In this document: one piece after another, positions 21,401-34,700 of the stretch
Layout of the letters: every line of letters starts with the position of its first letter
Numbering within the stretch: position 1 is the stretch's first letter
Assembly: GCA_021613335.1 (NCBI GenBank)
Contig: JAJTWR010000251.1
Location: forward strand, 3,592,501 to 3,656,500
DNA from: Whitmania pigra
Lineage: Eukaryota; Annelida; Clitellata; Hirudinida; Haemopidae
DNA length: 64,000 nucleotides
Direction: 5' to 3'
Program-made: the position numbers and the translations under genes
The notes under the pieces: model-generated
Database searches by the model: none
What the model saw: the letters and a program-made list of their open reading frames with translations, nothing else
What the model was told of the DNA's origin: nothing

Positions 21401-24400
21401 ATTCTGTAGCTTTCTGTGACATTCTAAAAAAAATTCAATTTGTTGAGCTATGGATATTCTAATTTTTCTTATATTTATAAATTTTAAAAGCAATGCTTCA
21501 ATTGTCAACTATTTCTAGAGACTAAAGCACTTCAATAGAACAAAATTTAAATAAAACTTCATAATCATTAGCCAATCGTCATTCACCAGCCAACAATAAC
21601 TGTTGAATAATAGAATAATACAAGAGTCGAGCAGCTAATAAAATCTATGATGACTTCTCGAGTTGGTATGAAACAAGTTCATCTAAGCAACCATTCAAAA
21701 ACAAATACGTTATGGCAATGACCATACCAACCAAAAAGGCACTGCAAAAAAACGAAAAATAAACAGCCAAATGAATGACCAATAGGAAAGTCCCTTAGAC
21801 ACGAACCTCAGTGATTGGAGCAAACGCAAAGGTGGGTGTGACATAGGTATAAGTTCTTGCTGAGCAGTTATTCTTGCTGTCAAAACTTTTCGTAACCTTC
21901 TTGTAGCCTTTTTATAATTATTTGTAATTATTAATAAATAAATTACAATCATTAAACCATTTAATATTTCTTTACAATTTTTTAAATCTATGATTTTGCT
22001 CGTAATTAGGTAACTGTATTTAACGTCATTTTGTTTAATAAATATGAAAAAGAATTACTTTCATTCTATGGGAAAGCAGCACAAGTGACATCTAAATAAT
22101 TGACACGTTTTACAGCAAGAACACATGAAACAATAAGTGTTTGCATTCATTCTCACATTAAGCCTATCAGTCAATTGCATTCGAAAATATAAAATATAAA
22201 AATATAGCCAACTATTAATGGCATAATAATTAATTAAATAAGCCAAATGATAATATTCAAATGAAATGACATCAGTTGCATGACAAAAGCATCTCACCAA
22301 ACACCTTGATTTGTTCAGGAAGGTTCTCGTTGATCTTTTTTATGCCATCTTCAACGTCAATGAACATGTATAAGGGAAGAAAACAATGTTTCACCACAAA
22401 TGATAATGATAATAATAGTAGATAATAATAATAATAGATAATGATAATAATAGTAGATAATGATAATAATAGTAGATAATAATAATAATAGTAGATAATG
22501 ATAATAATAGTAGATAATGATAATAATAGAGACCGACCGAATATCATTTTCGGCACTGAAAATTTACATTTTGTCATTTACGGCATCATTTCATTTTCTG
22601 TTCAGCTAGGAAAATTAATTCTCAGTTTGGCAAAATAGTATAATTGTTTTTCACTATAAATAGTGAATAAGTTGTTTAGGAGCTCAAAGCTAAGTCTTAC
22701 TAAGGAGATTCAAAAGGCCAAAACATTTGAAGACAGGGGAAACTCTTGAGGATCCCTGTCAGAGCTCCAAGAGCTCCAAGGTGGAGTAATAAACTGAATA
22801 ATGTAATGAAGCATAGATTCTCTTATACCATTTCCTATGTAATCCTGGATTTTTCTAAGTGAATGACTCAAACGTAGTCAGATTCTGATACTATTTCAAT
22901 AACCAATGTCAGTTTGCCAGCCATACCCTTCTCATTGACTCCATTAATTTGATTAACTAAGAGACATCTAATGCCCCAGAAGAGATAGATGGGCTGTGCA
23001 CGAGAGTGAGCCCACTAGCTGATTAGTCCACAACTTCCAATAGCCAAACAAGTCATGCCCTCTACAAACAACAGTTGATTAATTACATCAAGGAGCCATC
23101 ATGTCTTCCCAGAAGGTCCATGGATGTATATGAGTAGCGGCATCATAGTGAATTTCTACTTCTGGAAGCTGCTGCATGCAAGTACTTGTCTTCACTGCCT
23201 ACCAGCATGGCATGTGAGTTTTACAGCCAGACAACTGTATGCAGGCTGATGCAGCAATTATACTTGGCCACAATGGTCTCCACGAACACAGTGCCTAAAG
23301 TGGCACTAAATTGATAATGTTAAAAAAGAGAGTGGTCAAAAGTAACAAGATTTAATAACAAAGTTATAATGCTATAATGTTGTAAGATCAAAATTAATAA
23401 ATGCAGTTAAATAGCATATGATCTGCCTTATGACCCATGCGATTGCATTTCATTATTTGTGGTAATCCTAGAAAGATAGGAAAGTATTTGTAAAATAAAT
23501 AATTATTTTATTACATTCCTTTTTACAGGCAGCATATTTAAAAACTTTTAAAAATAGGTCTATTTACTCTTAATCATTTGGTAGGCAGTCCGACCTTATT
23601 TTGTTATGCTATACCATTAATATTAATATGGCTTTACCAATGATATGAATTTAAGAATTCAGTTGATTAATTTATAGCCATATTCAGTCAGCACAGTAAA
23701 GCTCCAATAAGCAAATAAGCTACGGGTCAGAGCATGATGCTCAGGAATCAAAACAAAAACATTGCCACTTATCGCTCACCACAATATAACTTTTCATGAA
23801 CAGTTCTCAATAAGTTTTGTCTAAAAGTTGTCTATAAATTTAAATTCATTAAATTAAAACTATTTTAATTTATTTATGTTTTTGTTTTTTTTACAGTTTA
23901 TGGGCATAAATCGGTTTCAGTTTACGTTTTATTTTTCCTTTAATGTCAAGCATTTTTTGCTATTTGGTCTATTTTTATATTCGTTCCCACCCCAAAAAAT
24001 CATTTTTGGTCAGACTCTAATAATAGTTAATTTACAATGTGCCATTAAATAAATTATAATTAAATTAAAAAAATAATGAATAAAATAAAATTCATCAAGT
24101 CATAAATTTCAACAATATGGTTAAACCATTATTTTTTCTTAATAATAAGGAAAAACTTATCTTGAAAGAGACCACTTGTCCGGCTGCCGAAACACCCTTG
24201 TCTGTCCTTGCTGCCCTTTGGAAGCCCATCTGCATGCACAGAGAATTATCATGATAAGGTTAATGCTTTATTGCTATTCCAATATATATTATTATTATAA
24301 TTAATTATAATACACATTATTATTATGATAATAAGAACGCCAATAATAATAATAATAATAACAGTAAGAAATTGAAAACACAAGCATGGGGTTATTTTTG

Positions 24401-25335
24401 CATTAAATTGCATAACCCCTGTTTAATATAAACAGTCAAAATATTTAAATGAATGGATATTAATCATTTTGCAAACCAATAACAAATAATCATTATCATC
24501 TTATGAAAAATTAATTAGGCATACCTTGGGACCAGGCTGTTCAATGTGGTCAGGTCTGACTATACCTGCCTTGGCAAAAGCAGCCAAGAGATCCTCCTCA
24601 ATGGTTGGATAGCCTGGATTTCTGAATATTATAATGCATTTGCATACATAAATAATAGGAACAAATACATAAATAAATTGTATTTGTAATAATGTTTCTG
24701 TAAAGATTATTATCAAAGCAAATGCTTAACTTGCACCTGTGCAATCACAAGTAACAACACCAAAGTAGAACAAAACTATCAGAAATTTGTGAGGTCACAC
24801 AATGTGAAAATACATCCTAAAGTAAAAGCAATTAAGAACAATATCCTTTGAAAAACAGAAAACAAATGATAAACCTAACAGTCAATGAACCTAATAGCAA
24901 TAAAAGCGAGCATCAAAAAGTTGTGTGTGAATCCGACAACCTTTGCATTCCGAGGTACCCCTTGCCAGAGTACATGAGCATCATTGCCACCTTTTTCTTC
25001 CTCATTGACCAATCCTGATTGAGGATGTTATTTGAGGTTTAACATGACAAATTTGTTTATCAGTTTATGTTAGATCAGTAACACAAAGCACAATGACTCT
25101 AATTAACCAATTTATAAAATAAACAAACAAGTAATGTTTGGTACTCATAAATCAATACCTGGTCATCATCAAGCTTTTGTCTTTTAGCAGCAGATGCCTC
25201 GTCATCTTCATAAACCTGCTTGTGTTTCCAAGTCTTGTTGGTTGATTTCTTTCCCATAACTTCAAAAAAAGCTGATCTGGCTGATGAAATGATCTTTTCG
25301 AGGCAACTTCCAATTCGGAATTGTGGCAGTTTCAT
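18463..25335 (-). CDS. PUS1: tRNA pseudouridine synthase PUS1
   Basis: Fourteen exons on the minus strand: 25335-25159, 25014-24941, 24621-24525, 24229-24161, 22367-22298, 21907-21807, 21335-21241, 21010-20965, 20506-20413, 20349-20279, 19623-19504, 19406-19336, 19153-19012 and 18633-18463; 465 residues with all phases consistent. It belongs to the TruA family. [11 protein letters not shown] opens the fold and the catalytic aspartate lies in [11 protein letters not shown]. Also seen are [33 protein letters not shown] and WLATLPIH. The enzyme isomerises uridines in tRNA (and some mRNA) in nucleus and mitochondria. Two in-frame starts exist: Met at 25335 adds an amphipathic, mitochondrial-leader-like stretch; Met at 25257 (MGKKSTNK) would give a nuclear form. 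The C-terminus is a lysine/glutamate-rich tail. Introns 4 and 12 are AT-AC (see findings). Intron 4, 1.8 kb, is the longest. Confidence 0.95.
19740..20154. mobile_element. Deleted pogo/Tigger-like element in a PUS1 intron
   Basis: The right end reads, on the minus strand, CAGTCGAACCC followed by TTACCTCGGTT. Similar words border the larger relic at 44137-44960, and both share GAATCGACATAACCAATG and a GTCCAGTTTTCT-like stretch. It carries no usable reading frame. The left boundary is approximate. Confidence 0.6.
22395..22535. repeat. GATAATAATAGTA-type microsatellite in PUS1 intron 4
   Basis: Interleaved GAT/AAT/AGT units repeat through about 140 bp. The minus strand here contains no AG dinucleotide suitable as a splice acceptor before the next exon, which matters for judging the intron 4 splice site. 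Confidence 0.85.
22600..24100. other. Intron 4 of PUS1, interior
   Basis: About 1.5 kb of AT-rich sequence without recognised coding capacity or transposon protein. The GC-richer part at 22880-23290 may be an unidentified dispersed repeat. Confidence 0.4.
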
Positions 25336-26372
25336 TAATCACTGTAGAATTAGAAGGAACAGTTGTTATGGTATATTTTGTAACGTGATCACATTGCAAA
25401 GCATGAGATAAATTCTATGTGGTCAATCTGTGCAGTATTACGAGCGATGCTTTTTAACCTATAACAAAATCTACAAGCGCAGACCCGTCGAAAAATTATT
25501 AACAGTTGTGAGAGCACATTTTGGCACAAATATTTAATATTTAGATCACATTTTTTTGCAAAATACATATTAAGTCTCAACTATATTCAATCTTGAAAGC
25601 TATTATTTCATTGCAGGCTGTGCGATGAGTGATTATACGATGACAATCTCAAAGTATACCAGCCAGCAAATTTGAGCAATTTAAACTAAATCGGTAATTT
25701 TGAACTTATTTAAGTAACGAAATACCTTTTCAGCGTGTATCTGTCCGCACTCGCGATAAACAGATCAAACAATCCAAAAACAAATAATTTGCTTAAAACT
25801 AAATCTAGATTTAAAATGAAATTATAAACAACTGTTACATTGAAATTATAAATAACGTCACAAGAATTTAATAATATGATATGATTTAATGATAATAATA
25901 TTTTTATTTAAGTAAAACATTACATCATTACCAACTCGAGGACTTCCTAACAACTAAGCCTAAATTATGACAAGGTAAGCCAACGGGCTAGGCTGATGCC
26001 ATGATAAAGTAAACCAAACGTAGTCATTTAATTTCAAGTGTTCAAAAGAACTTTAAGTGCATAGTGCACACCCGACTCTAGGCCTGCAAGGCGAGTAGAG
26101 GAGAAAGCAGGACACTGAACTTCGTTCCAAGCGTGCAGGACGATGATAATAACGATAGTTATGTGTAGCAGTGAACTCCATGTTTGATGAGCCAGCCTGA
26201 GCTTATATAAGGGAAGCCACTCTCAAGTTCAAATCATCTCAATTATGTAACGGACTATAATCAACAAATAAATAAGCCACTCTCTCTAACACCTCGAACC
26301 TCTCCTTCGAAGCCGACAAACCTTTGCGGATGCTGGAGGCAAGGGAGAAAGTAGAGGATCTCTAGGGCAGTC
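25336..26372. other. Upstream of PUS1: intergenic and possible LTR remnant
   Basis: Only short frames are present. From about 25950 the sequence becomes GC-richer and contains a TATATAAGG box at about 26204 with a repeat-like neighbourhood, which resembles an LTR promoter but was not matched to any family. The hAT element at 26373 has inserted into this block. Confidence 0.35.
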
Positions 26373-27395
26373 CAGAGGCGTAGCCTGGGTATTTTGCGCC
26401 CGGGGGCAAACTATAGAATTGGCGCCCTTTTCCATGTCTATATATTTAATCTTACTGTATTACACTATGCATGCTTCACCCAATCAGTCACAGTCTAAGA
26501 TGATTTACATGCATAGTAGTCTAATACTGTCTAAAATAGATTTATTTTTCTTGATTTAACAGTTGCAAACTGATCAATAACGTCATAAAAGTCTGTTTTC
26601 TCAAGCGTTTCTCTTTCTATACTAAGAAGAGCAAGATCACTGAGATGATCCTGTCCCATTGATGCACGCAGATACGACAAAATAAGTTTCAATTTGCTGA
26701 ATGACCGTTCACAGCTTGCAATTGAAACCGCTATTGCTAACAAAATTTGTAGTGAAATTCGAAAATTCGGAAATACGTCGCTTCCATAAAGCACAATAAA
26801 ACCAAGGAGATCCAAAGGAGTTTCTGGTAGAGTTTCAGTTCGCTATCTCAGCAGCATTCTGCAGTCACCAATTTCGGTGAAGAGCTCGTAGCCCTTAATG
26901 TCCGTGTCGTAGAAAGTTGCAAAATCTGCACAACTTCGACGAATTTCATCTTCATCTGTGTCAGATAGAAGAGTCTTAACGTCCAGCAAAAATCCAAATT
27001 TTGTGTTCAGGTCTTTGAGTCGTGAAAAACGTGTTGACATCTGTTGAAGGCGATCGAACACATTCTTCATAACACGCAATACTTCCTCTTCTGATGAGAG
27101 TCCTGCATCTCTTGCCAGTTCTCCAGGCACTCTCCTACGTCGCCTAATTCTAGCTAGCAATGGTGGTGGGCTCACTGAGTTCACTGAGCTGGCAGCAGCA
27201 TCAACCAGATCTGGATGGCAGACGTATCAGACGATGACTCATATCTGCCCTGGTCCAACCGCCGCTGTTGGCTAGCTTGTGAGTGTGACCTGTTTTACCA
27301 CTGTCGCAAAAATTAGGTAAGCCTCATTTTGGCGCCCCTGTATCTTGGCGCCCGGGGACATATGTATCTCCCCGCCCCTCTTAGCTACGCCTCTG
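26373..27395 (-). mobile_element. hAT transposon fragment with intact ends
   Basis: The 1,023-bp insertion is flanked by GGGCAGTC on both sides (26365-26372 and 27396-27403), a perfect 8-bp target duplication. Its ends are inverted copies of CAGAGGCGTAGC. Minus-strand coding sequence (27184-26531) shows the last part of a ZMYM1/DUF4371-type hAT transposase: FDRLQQMSTRF, DIKGYELFTEI, then the dimerisation motif ASCERSFSKLKLI with YLRASMGQ. One in-frame TAG near 26840 splits it. The catalytic N-terminal part is missing, so this is a non-autonomous deletion derivative. Clean ends and duplication imply a fairly recent insertion. Confidence 0.92.
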
Positions 27396-27639
27396 GGGCA
27401 GTCTTCTCTGCTACACGGACATTTACTTGAGATTTGAGTACTTGTCACATGTCTGATTACAATATTTAATAACACTTGCATTTACTTTACTTGCAGAGGC
27501 ATTTCCATGTATTGTGAGGGCAAACATGGCAAAATCAGAAATAGACTGCAGGCTGAAATATCCGAAGCAGAACAAAATCGGAAGATTATTAATGATAAAT
27601 TTAGGAAAGATTTTATTGTCAGCAAGGAAAAAAGGAAGA

Positions 27640-27690
27640 GTGGGGGGTGCACTTTATTGACGTCCATTTCATAACTAGATGATTAGGACG
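27640..27690 (-). repeat. Orphan SINE/LINE-type 3' tail
   Basis: On the minus strand the words CCTAATCATCTAG and ATGGACGTCAATAAA match the 3' tail of the tRNA-derived SINE seen at 55889-56010, but the tRNA-like head is absent. Confidence 0.5.
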
Positions 27691-27811
27691 ACTTTTTCTC
27701 GTTCAGCTTGGCCGCTTCGGTTCTTACCTCGCCTGGCTCTCGTCGCTAATCTCCCGACTCTATCTTGGTTGTTAAATAAACTATACAATATATTACTAGT
27801 CTGTTATCTTT

Positions 27812-28064
27812 TGTTGTATTGCTGCAACAATATCAGAAATGTTAGTATTTGTCTGTATTCGATTCAAACGAACTTTGCTTTATTCCGAAAACATTTGAAA
27901 TAAACCACGCGAGTACCGGTAATTCAAACGTACTCCGAGAAAATCACACACGCGAACTACTCGAGAGCCACACCACATAACCAACTCCCTAACTCACTAA
28001 CTCTTAGGACAAGCTTTACCCCTTTTATACAAAATGTATCAGTATCGCAATGCACGTCACAACA
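27812..28064 (-). mobile_element. LTR of a Ty3/gypsy-like retrotransposon
   Basis: On the minus strand the 253-bp LTR begins TGTTGTGACG and ends ATACAACA, giving the TGTTGT/ACAACA inverted termini usual for LTRs. It contains TATAAAAGG. A purine tract, GGGGAGG, lies directly before it (28071-28065), as expected of the polypurine tract that primes plus-strand synthesis, so this is the 3' LTR. No matching 5' LTR is visible in the window. Confidence 0.8.
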
Positions 28065-28416
28065 CCTCCCCACCAGTCAAAAAGAGTAAACACTCCGATC
28101 TCCGAGGAAGTTTCACAGACTTTTTCAGATGACCTGGAAGTGGAGGCTGAAAGTTTCTTCGTCCCTTCAACCCGCTTCTGTATCTTCTGTACTGAACCGG
28201 TGCTTGAGAAAATAAATACTTGTTTGAAGGCAGAATATTGCTATGAAAACTTGAGTCCTTATTATGGGGATGCAAGGTGAGACTGGGAACTGGCACTTTT
28301 CCTGGATCATCGTCTTCTTCTACCCCATATCCTGGCCTCAGCTGCTCCACACGTCTTTTCCAAATAGAACCATTTAGCACTATATGTAAAGTTTTAACTT
28401 TTAAGGCTATGACCAC
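28057..28416 (-). pseudogene. Truncated gypsy-like pol C-terminus
   Basis: A frame of 119 codons contains NGSIWKRRVEQLRPGYG, the conserved end of Ty3/gypsy integrase (usual form IW-R/K-RHVDQLRP). It runs to a stop just at the polypurine tract and LTR. Everything upstream (protease, RT, RNase H, integrase core) is missing, so the element is 5'-truncated. Confidence 0.75.
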
Positions 28417-28739
28417 GCCCCCTCAAAGTTCATGAATATTTGAATACAATTAGCGTGAAAACCATCTCCGTCGTAGGGCCACAGCCGCAGATAAATCCTA
28501 TCCCAATCCATCTGCTGCTTCCTTCCAAAGGTAACAAATAATATCTTTAAAAAATGGAGGCATAATTGACATTCCTATCTCAACTAAGAACTAGTGAGCA
28601 ATTTATTATTGTGACTTGGCGCACGAAAATAAAATTATAAATAAATTATAGAGCCACCAATTTTTATGCCACGAAGACGTGCAACACGTGACGTCGTTTG
28701 AACGATATTTATAGGCATTCTGTGGTAATAATAATAATA

Positions 28740-28793
<54 letters not shown>

Positions 28794-29036
28794 TAATAAT
28801 AATAATAACAATAATAATAATATTAATAATTGTTACAATGGAATTGGAAATTAATGCAATAACGAAAATAATAACAAGGTAAATATTAAACAGAGGGTAT
28901 CAGTAAAGAGCAAGGATAACGAAAAACTGGATCAAATCTGCTCATGGAGTTGTCTTCTTAGCCATGCAGCCCACTGCATTGCACTTCCCCGCCACCAAAA
29001 AAGCCAGGACCAAAGCACCCCTGCCACTGAAGCACC
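28417..29036. other. 3' flank of UBE2O with (AAT)n microsatellite
   Basis: An (AAT)n tract with some AAC units covers about 28725-28830. The rest shows no gene. The end next to 29037 probably holds the UBE2O 3' untranslated region. Confidence 0.6.
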
Positions 29037-31691
29037 CTAACGACCTGGAAGGATAGACCTGGAGATGGCAGCATCCACGTACTGATCCAAACACTTTGCT
29101 AGAGTGATCTTGAAACCCCTGGATGCAGGAAACAGTGGAAAACCGGAACTCTGTCGGAGAGTGTCGAGAGCTGGAGTTGTCGAGGTGGCAGGTGATGTTG
29201 CGTCCTCAGTTGTTGTTGTTGTTGTTGTAGCATCAGGGAGGAGGGTTGTATTGGCAAGGGCAGTTGTTTCAGTTGCTGCTGAAGCAGCAGAACTCTCATC
29301 TTGATCCTTGACTGAGGTAGCATTCTGATTGTCTGGTGATAGTTGTTTCTTCATCTGGAATATTGAATCTTCTTGTAATATTGAAAATATCAATTGAGAT
29401 AATTCAATGAAACATAAAAAATATTCAATAAGTTCACATTGATCAATTATGTGGCAATCCAATAATTAAACGATCATTAAAACAGTATCACAATAACATC
29501 CCCACAAAGATACTTATAAGGATGAGTAATTATAATTATAATTTAATAGATTACTTAACAATAACGCACAAATTTGGAGAATGAAAAAGAAACAAATCCA
29601 GGATTAAACAAACCTCGGGCGTGCTGGGGGCAGAGTCTGCCGAAATGGTTGACCAGGATCTGAGCCTGTTCACAAACCTATAACCAATGGTTTTTGTAAT
29701 AATTTACCAGAAACCATTAATAATAACAATAATAATAATAATAATAATAATGATGATGATGATGATGATAATAACAATAATAATAATAACAATTAATTAA
29801 TTGTGCATAGAGTCAGAGTCATTACCAACGAAGCAGGCAAATTCAGCTGACCAGTTACAAACTTTGATTAACAATCAATATCAGACTTTATTGATTAAGT
29901 TCTGATAATAAATAGAATGATAATAACAAAATGATTGATGATAATAAAATAATAATGATAACAATTATGATGAACACTAATAACAAATATTGTTTTAAAT
30001 TAGTTGAAAGTTCAAAACAAAGAACTCTGAATCTCACTTTTCCGAGTTCTGTCTGAGATGCGACATGATTTCCATTTCGAACATGTCATAGGGATGAACC
30101 AACAACTTTGTCATTGCCTGATTTAAGATGATCAATAATAATATATGATTAACAATAATTAATAACTTGATGATCAAGAATTAACAGATTATTAAAATAT
30201 TATATTTAATATAAAAATATTTAGTCCATTGCTGCAAGTATATTTTTATAACTTGTATTGATAACTCTAATTTGGCAATAATAACTAAATAAATAATAAT
30301 TATCTAACAAAACTTTAACACTAATTAAAATACTCAAAATGTTACAGCAACAATAGTAATAATAATAACAACAACAACAACAACAACAATAATAATAATA
30401 ATTGGGTGACCCGTCAAAATAGCCCAGCGACAAAATAGCCCCGTCAAAACATCCCCGTTAATGTATCTTTATAAAAAAAAATATTTATATGAGTTGATAC
30501 ATTAACCTATAACTGATTTCAAATTTGATTAAATGAAATGAGTTTTATGTTTTGATGGGGCTATTTTGATGGGGTGCCTAATAATTGTGCTGACCTGGAC
30601 GAGTTTGATGATGGCCATCTCATTGTACATCCTGCAGTTCTCCATGCCCAGTTGGGTTCCTTTCTGCCTCTCGTAGCCTGCCTCATTATAGTAAGGCTCT
30701 GGATTCAGGATCAATCCTGTAATTGCAACAACAATGACTATGTTGGTGATGATGAAAATGTGGTGACATTGTAGTGATATTATGGTTATAATTTGGTGAT
30801 AATATGACGATAGTTTGGTGATAATGTGATGACATCTTGGTGATATTGTGGTGGTAATATGGTGATAATATTGTATTAATTTGCTTATTATATGATGACA
30901 TTGTGATGATAATAAGTTGATAATGTGGTTAGTGATCATTACGATGAAGATTATACTGAAGATTATGATGATAATGGTGATGATGGTGACAACATTGACA
31001 AACCCTGTATGGAGACGAGGACTTGAAGCAGGTTTGACTCTGAAGGATTCCAAATCTCAGTTCCCCTGCCTGACCACGTTCCCAGGAGGCTGACACACAC
31101 CTGGATTGTTGGAAGTAGTAATAATGATGATGATGCAAATGGTGGTTGGAGACCCAGCTTCTTTGAATGGCTTTGGTGATGATGATGATGATGATGATAG
31201 TAATTTACCAGTAAAAAGAGCAGAGGAGTAAACAACCATCTAATTAGTTATGAAGTGACCATCTAATTAACAATGAATTAACCAACTAATTAATAATAAA
31301 TAAACCATCTAAATAATAACAAATAAACTCTGACCTTTCCATCCTCGTACAAGTTCGGGTTGAGCCTGTCACTGCAATAGGACACGTAATGGAGTTTTGG
31401 GGGACTTTTAGGGTAGTCGGGTGAAAGTTGGACATCAAAGAAGAACAACCCATCCTCGTAAGGAGTGTTTGAAGGACCCTCGATCATGCTGCTGAACAGA
31501 TCCTGAAGAAAGTGCAATGAAATGCTTTTAATTTAAATTTCTGCATAAACGACAGCATAAGAACAATTATAGTCGTAATAAATTGTACATTATAGCAAAA
31601 TGATAAGGCAATTGGATCTAACACCATAGTCACTGCAATTCTACTGCCATCATCATAACCATCACTATCATCACAACCATCATCATCGTCC

Positions 31692-31728
<37 letters not shown>

Positions 31729-34700
31729 TGATGCTCACCATCCTCGACTCAAATCCCCTGACGTGTATTCCTTTTGGAAGGCAGGTCTTTAGTAGGTTCG
31801 TCTGGAAATGCCAAAGAAGGAACAATTGACCAGAGATAGCACAACAGTCATTGTATGTATGGAACAGCTAACTAGCTTAGTTAATTAATAAGTTAATGTC
31901 AGCACCTCCTTCCTGACAGCTGAGAAGAAGGTCTTTGGGTTGACTGGGTTGAAGTTGTTCTTCTTGAAGTGATGACTGTCGGGAACTGACTCGAGCATTA
32001 CAAAGCCTGAGTATGATGATGATGAGGTCGGTGATAATGATGGTGATTATGATGACGGCTCTGATAATGATGATGATGACAATAAGTAAACAACTTAAAA
32101 GCTACCTTGACCCAAAGGATCAGCCCTGGTCTCAACAACAGGAGTTCCATCAACATTTCCAGCCACCACTTCATCCTTGAGAATTCCTCCAGCAGAAGGT
32201 TCTTCCTCTCTGGCATCCTTGAAGACTTCCTCTGCATCCTCGGACCTGGAGTCATTCTTGTCGCGACAGGGCAGAGCGTCGATGAATTGGACATCAGACA
32301 GTTTTTGTTTCAAGGCGAGCGACTTGAGGCAGAGTTCCCGACACTCGTCGAACTCCGAGACAAGATTCCTGATGAAAGTCTGGAAAGTCCGGATGATGTC
32401 GTAGGGAGTTTTGTCGGGCCGTATGGCATCGAAAACTTTGAAGAGGGACGAGATGGAGAGGGACTGCAGTCCGTCGACAGATGCCTCTTCATCCGCTTTC
32501 AATTCTCCATTGCTGCTCAAATTTTGAACTTCTGGTTTCTCTTTCGTTTGAACTTCAACGGCCATCTTGGAATTAATCTCAAAGGACTGCCTTGCCTTGG
32601 AAAATAAAAAGAAGTGGATGCTGTAAGTTGCTTAAGATTGGTTGTTTAAATGGCTGATTAACAGGTTGAATGGTTAGACAATTGGGAGTTATAAACTACT
32701 TTAAATATAATACATTGGGAGTTATAAACTACTTTAAATATAATACATTGGGAGTTATAAACTACTTTAAATATAATACATTTCTAAGCACTTCCAATAA
32801 ATCAACAATAACAATAATCATAAAAAAATAACATGTAATAAAACTTTAAATAAACAACATTACACAAAGAGTTTCCATCGCAATTACATTTACAATCAGC
32901 CCCGAGACCACAGCACAAACTTCAGCCCGAAAACCAACCTTGGCGAAAGTCTTCCTGCAGTGGTTGTAACTTTTGGCCCTCTTCATCTGATCCTGAACTG
33001 CCTCCAAGTACTTTTTCATGGTGGACCAGGTCAGTATGAGCCTCGCATTGTCCATCCTGTGCATGGTTCTGTGAAGATTGCTCATGTCGAGAACAACGGC
33101 CATGAAGCCGTCGAAGTCGCAGGTTCCGTCAAGCCCCAAGTTGATCTGATCCGTCAAGGAACACCCGATCTGAGGCATGGAATTCTCTTGTTTTGCTGGA
33201 GAGACAGACTCGGAAAGGTCTTCGACCGGAGTGGATGCAATTTTTCTAGGCTGAAAAAGTTCGAACGTGTTGGTTACAGAAGTGAATGAGTAAGAAATAA
33301 TTAATTTATTGACTCTTATCTGATTAGCTGATGATAATCAAGGCTGTGAATTGAAGGCATTCCATAATAAGTAAATGATCTTAATTAAACATCTGCTCAA
33401 ACAATTGTTCCACTATGCAATACTCATAAATCATTCCAGGATCTTGGAAAGGCTCAAATGGAGTCAGATTCATCATCTACATCGTTGTAGTTATCACCAT
33501 CATCATCATCATCATATTCTCTTTTACCTTCATCACCATCAGTAGTACTTAATGAACTATTAAAGTATTTATTGTTAATATTATCATCAGCCAGCACCAA
33601 ACCAATGATAACCTCCTGATAGTGATCAACTTAACAAGTGAATGATGACGATGATGATGATGATCAAAAGAAACACCAAAGCAACAAGCAATCACCTCTG
33701 TGCTTGAGAAAGTTTTCTCCTGACTGAGTATTGACTGGAGCGTGACCAGATGTTGCTCCATCGACTCCTTCATGGCCATGAAGAAGGAGATGTTCCGCTC
33801 CAGGTCTTGAACCTCCATCTCCTCGATCAATGTCTGTCTGTCCGACTTCAACTTTCTGGTGTCGAGAAAGTAAAGAAGATGACTCAACAATGTGTGAGGT
33901 GCAAGAATTTAAAAGCCAACCATCTAAACTGTGATCTAGCTATGTTTAATATATGAAAAAAGTAATACAGTTAAGTCTTAAGCTAATTAACAGCTCTTAG
34001 TTAATAAGTCAGTATTATTATTATTAATTACTAAGAGCCTTAACTAATCACTGGTGGCTAATTAATCACTGGTTTCAAAATTCAAACTCACTCGGCAGGA
34101 CCATTGCCCCCTTCGGCAGGGCAGTCCTCGGCCTCCTCCTCGACCTCTTCCTCGGTCTCCCACTCCCAACTGCCCGTCGAGTTTGTCGACATTCGATCGT
34201 TCTCAGAGTCATCAGAGTCGGAGTATTCGCTCTCATCTTCAGAACTGCCCACGTCGGAGATCTGTCATCATCGTGCAGGTCAAATGATGGTGGGGATGAC
34301 GATAATGATGGTTGCCAGTCATGGTTATGATTCTCAGTTATGGTTATAATGACAGTGATGATGATGATGACTATATTAGCAGCAATATCAATTATAACTC
34401 TCACCTTTAAACCTATCATAGTACAACCACAGCCCATCCCTAACTTGACCCTTTGCCATCACTTAACCTATTAACCTTTGTAGTCTAACCTCTCATGACT
34501 AACATAACACAACATAACATAAGCAACCCTCACATCTGAAGTGATGAGAAACAGGTCGATGGGTTTACAGTACGAGGTGAATCCATCTGCCCAATGCACC
34601 AGCAGCCTCCCGTCCACCCCAGACTCTAGAACCTGACCCCCGACGGCCAGTGGGAGATGTGCACCCATTGCATCCTGCCCTGCCTGTGTGTTTGATGATG

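Noticed and set aside
32107..32607. Plus-strand frame of 166 codons
   Set aside because: It is the antisense shadow of a UBE2O exon whose minus-strand translation matches the family.
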